Assembly: GCA_002049885.1 (NCBI GenBank)
Contig: MVCS01000099.1
Location: 1 to 7,082 of the forward strand
Length of the DNA: 7,082 bases
Reading direction: 5' to 3'
DNA from: Planctomycetales bacterium 4484_123
GTDB lineage: Bacteria; Planctomycetota; Phycisphaerae; SM23-33
The translations under genes and the position numbers were made by a program. Of this stretch, positions 5,109 to 7,082 are shown one piece after another. Below the pieces are notes generated by a model. The model ran no database searches, was not told the origin of the DNA, and was given only the letters and a program-made list of their open reading frames with translations. Every line of letters starts with the position of its first letter. Positions within the stretch are counted from its first letter, which is position 1.

Positions 5109-5918
5109 ATGAAGCTGTACCGCGTCCTGGACGGCGACTCACAGGTCGCCTATGCCGCCGAACGCGACGGCGAGCTGTGCCGCATCGAGGGTGACGTCTT
5201 CGGCGCCTACACGGTGACCGACCGGCCGGTGGAGATGCGAAAGGTGCTGGCCCCGGTGGACCCGCCGAACATCTTCGCCATCGGGCTGAACTACCGCGCA
5301 CACGCCGCCGAGACCCACAAGCCCCTGCCCGACGCGCCGGTGGTCTTCGCCAAGGCCACCACCTCGCTGTGCCATCCCGGCGACCCCATCGTGCTGCCGG
5401 CGGCCGGGCCCGACTGCGTGGACTACGAGGTGGAGCTGGCCGTGGTCATCGCCCGGCGCTGCCGGAACGTCCCGGCCGACCGGGCCGGCGAGGTCATCCT
5501 GGGCTATACCGTGGCCAACGACGTCTCCGCCCGCGACTGGCAGCGGCGCCTGGGCCAATGGGTCCGGGCCAAGAGCTTCGACACCTTCTGCCCGCTGGGC
5601 CCGTGCATCGCCACGGACATAGACCCGGCCGACCTGCCGCTGCGGTCGGTGCTGAACGGAAAGGTCATGCAGGACTCGCGGACCTCCGACCTGATCTTCT
5701 CCGTGCCGGAGCTGGTGGCGTTTCTCTCGGCCGACCTGACGCTGGAGGCCGGAACGGTGATCCTCACGGGCACGCCGGCCGGGGTGGGCCTGGCCCGCCG
5801 CCCGCAGGTGTTTCTCCGGCCTGGAGACACCATCACCTGCATCGTGGAAGGAATCGGTGAGCTGACCAACCCGGTGATCCCGGCCGGGCAGGCCGACAGG
5901 GCGGAGGCGGAATGTTGA
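5109..5918 (+). CDS. fumarylacetoacetate hydrolase (FAH) family protein
   Basis: The 269-residue protein has the single-domain FAH fold of acylpyruvases, oxaloacetate decarboxylase-like FAHD1 proteins and homoprotocatechuate-pathway isomerases. These are cytoplasmic Mg/Mn enzymes that cleave or isomerise 2,4-dioxo acids. Visible motifs are GLNYRAHAAE (59-68) with the H65-x-x-E68 pair; PVVFAKATTSL (77-87); DYEVELAVVI (105-114) with metal ligands E107 and E109; GYTVANDVSARDWQ (132-145) with D138; K155 in AKSFDTF; NGKVMQDSRTSDLIF (183-197); GTVILTGTPAGVG (215-227) and PGDTITCIVEGIGELTNPV (238-256). All expected ligands are present, so it should be active. No pathway genes are adjacent, so the substrate is unassigned. 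It has its own promoter and a strong ribosome site, and its stop codon overlaps the next promoter. Confidence 0.93.
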   Translation: MKLYRVLDGDSQVAYAAERDGELCRIEGDVFGAYTVTDRPVEMRKVLAPVDPPNIFAIGLNYRAHAAETHKPLPDAPVVFAKATTSLCHPGDPIVLPAAGPDCVDYEVELAVVIARRCRNVPADRAGEVILGYTVANDVSARDWQRRLGQWVRAKSFDTFCPLGPCIATDIDPADLPLRSVLNGKVMQDSRTSDLIFSVPELVAFLSADLTLEAGTVILTGTPAGVGLARRPQVFLRPGDTITCIVEGIGELTNPVIPAGQADRAEAEC

Positions 5919-5944
5919 CCCCATCACGACCGGGGGCGTACCTT
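5915..5944 (+). promoter_or_regulatory. candidate promoter of the MMPL gene, probably leaderless
   Basis: TTGACC (5915-5920, 5/6) overlaps the FAH stop codon. An 18-bp spacer leads to TACCTT (5939-5944, weak). The GTG start at 5953 is 8 nt past the -10. Confidence 0.4.
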
Positions 5945-5952
5945 CTGGCATC

Positions 5953-7082
5953 GTGATAGTTGCCGCCCTGGGCCAACAGATCATCCGCCGGCGCTGGCTG
6001 GTCGCGGCGGGCTGGGTCGCCGCCGCGGTGCTGCTGGCGATCTTCGCCCCCACGGTGGACCCGGCGAAAAACGAGATGCTCACCCTGCTGCCGGACGACG
6101 CGCCGTCGCTGCGTGCCGCCGGCATGCTCGAACGGTACTTTCCCGGCTCGGCCGGGCTCAGCCAGGCCGTGGTCGTGGCCGCCCGCCAAGGACCGGCCGC
6201 CGGCCTGACCGACGCGGACAGGCTGGCCGTGGAGCGCCTGGTGGCCAAGCTTCGCCGGCCCCTGCCGGCGGGCCTGGCGCGGTACCTGCCGGCTGGCCAA
6301 CTGGCCGTGCACTGGCATGGCGACCTGCCGCGGGGGTTCATGCCCAACCCGTACATCAGCCCGGACGGCTCGGCGGCCATCGTGGTGGTGGAGGTGCCGG
6401 CGAACTTCGTGACCATCCGCTCGGCGCGAGTGGTGGATTACATCCGCCGGCTCGTGGCACAGAGCCGCTGGCCGGACGGCCTGGAGGTGGCGGTGACGGG
6501 CTCAGCCGCCTTCGGCGCCGACTACGCCGAGGCCTCGCGCCGGTCGCACCGCAGCACGCTGTGGGTCACCGTGCTGGCGGTGCTGGCGATCCTGCTGGTG
6601 GTGTACCGCGCCCCGGTGGCGGCTGCGGTGGTGCTGGGCACGATCTCACTGGCTGCCGTGGTGGCCCACCTGGTGCTGACGGTCGCCGCCAGCCAGGGCC
6701 TGCACGTGGGCACGGCCGAGAAGATCTTCGTGTACGTGCTCCTCTACGGCCTGGGGGTGGACTACTCGCTGCTGTACCTGAGTCGATTCCGCGAGTTCCT
6801 CTCCCGGCGCCACCGGCCCGACGAGGCAGCCGCCCTGGCCTGGTCGGCCACCATGCCGGCCATCGCCGCCTCCTCCGGCACCGACATCGCCGGCCTGGCC
6901 ATGCTTTCGGCGGCGTCCTTCAAGCTTTTCCAGACCACCGGGCATGTCGTGCCCATCGCCCTGCTGATCGTCCTGGCGGCGGCGGTGACGCTCATTCCCG
7001 CCACGGCGGCCTTGCTGCACCGGTGGCTGTTCTGGCCGGCCAGGGAAGCCGGCAGCCTGGGGGCGCGCCGCCTCTGGCCGGC
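5953..7082 (+). CDS. MMPL/RND-superfamily transporter, 3'-truncated
   Basis: The frame is open from a GTG at 5953 to the right edge (376 complete codons); translation starts MIVAALGQQIIRRRWLVAAG. The first membrane segment is at about 14-33. A large extracytoplasmic domain follows at about 35-200. A cluster of helices runs from about 202, with segments near 202-218, 222-245, 256-277, 303-322 and 333-355. The loop GLGVDYSLLYLSRFREF (266-282) is the MMPL hallmark, with Asp270-Tyr271 in the proton-relay position. Such proteins are inner-membrane, proton-driven exporters of lipids, hopanoids or other hydrophobic compounds, about 700-1000 residues long, so roughly half is seen. The cargo is unknown. 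No usable upstream ATG exists in frame and no Shine-Dalgarno is at normal spacing, so the start is probable rather than certain. Confidence 0.88.
   Translation, partial: MIVAALGQQIIRRRWLVAAGWVAAAVLLAIFAPTVDPAKNEMLTLLPDDAPSLRAAGMLERYFPGSAGLSQAVVVAARQGPAAGLTDADRLAVERLVAKLRRPLPAGLARYLPAGQLAVHWHGDLPRGFMPNPYISPDGSAAIVVVEVPANFVTIRSARVVDYIRRLVAQSRWPDGLEVAVTGSAAFGADYAEASRRSHRSTLWVTVLAVLAILLVVYRAPVAAAVVLGTISLAAVVAHLVLTVAASQGLHVGTAEKIFVYVLLYGLGVDYSLLYLSRFREFLSRRHRPDEAAALAWSATMPAIAASSGTDIAGLAMLSAASFKLFQTTGHVVPIALLIVLAAAVTLIPATAALLHRWLFWPAREAGSLGARRLWP

Noticed and set aside
1..7082. CRISPR arrays, tRNA or rRNA genes, insertion sequences or phage genes
   Set aside because: No spaced repeats, cloverleaf or rRNA-like sequence, transposase-like frame or terminal inverted repeats were seen.

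Overview
The window reads as an ordinary chromosomal stretch of a high-G+C bacterium (about two-thirds G+C by eye, with strong G/C preference at third codon positions). It carries seven protein genes: six on the + strand and nadD on the - strand. Nothing in it marks a plasmid, prophage or insertion sequence. The gene mix (CoA-disulfide-reductase/rhodanese fusion, GH130 mannoside phosphorylase, MMPL exporter, FAH-family enzyme) and the short, poorly conserved promoters would suit a Planctomycetota-like heterotroph. That assignment is a guess, not a demonstration.

Layout, left to right: the C-terminal part of a pyridine-nucleotide-disulfide oxidoreductase with a fused rhodanese domain (1-828, cut by the left edge); a GH130-family glycoside phosphorylase/hydrolase (955-1842) that appears to lack about 25 residues just before its catalytic Asp; a 12-helix MFS transporter (1925-3304); coaD (3361-3894). 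Then comes a 402-bp gap with no protein gene, then nadD on the - strand (4297-4959), a divergent FAH-family hydrolase/isomerase (5109-5918), and the start of an MMPL/RND-type exporter from a GTG codon (5953 to the right edge).

The most interesting part is the gap between the convergent coaD and nadD genes. On the - strand it holds a perfect TTGACA box, a 17-bp spacer and a TACAAA box preceded by A/T tracts. About 105 bp further on is a perfect 11-bp hairpin followed by CTTTTTC. Between them lie two more perfect stems, the first beginning at the predicted transcription start. This is the signature of an independently transcribed small RNA of about 103 nt. Two of its three loops are C/U-rich and resemble anti-Shine-Dalgarno sequence. 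The DNA upstream of its promoter carries mutually exclusive inverted repeats, a 10-bp tandem repeat and a 14-bp palindrome.

The protein genes look independently promoted rather than one operon. Several have a YTGNCC-like -35, a 17-18 bp spacer and a TANANT-like -10. For the MFS and MMPL genes the -10 sits only 8-9 nt before the start codon with no Shine-Dalgarno sequence, suggesting leaderless mRNAs. CoaD and NadD make CoA and NAD, and the partial first gene belongs to a family that uses NAD(P)H and CoA disulfides. The link is thematic; no shared regulation is shown.
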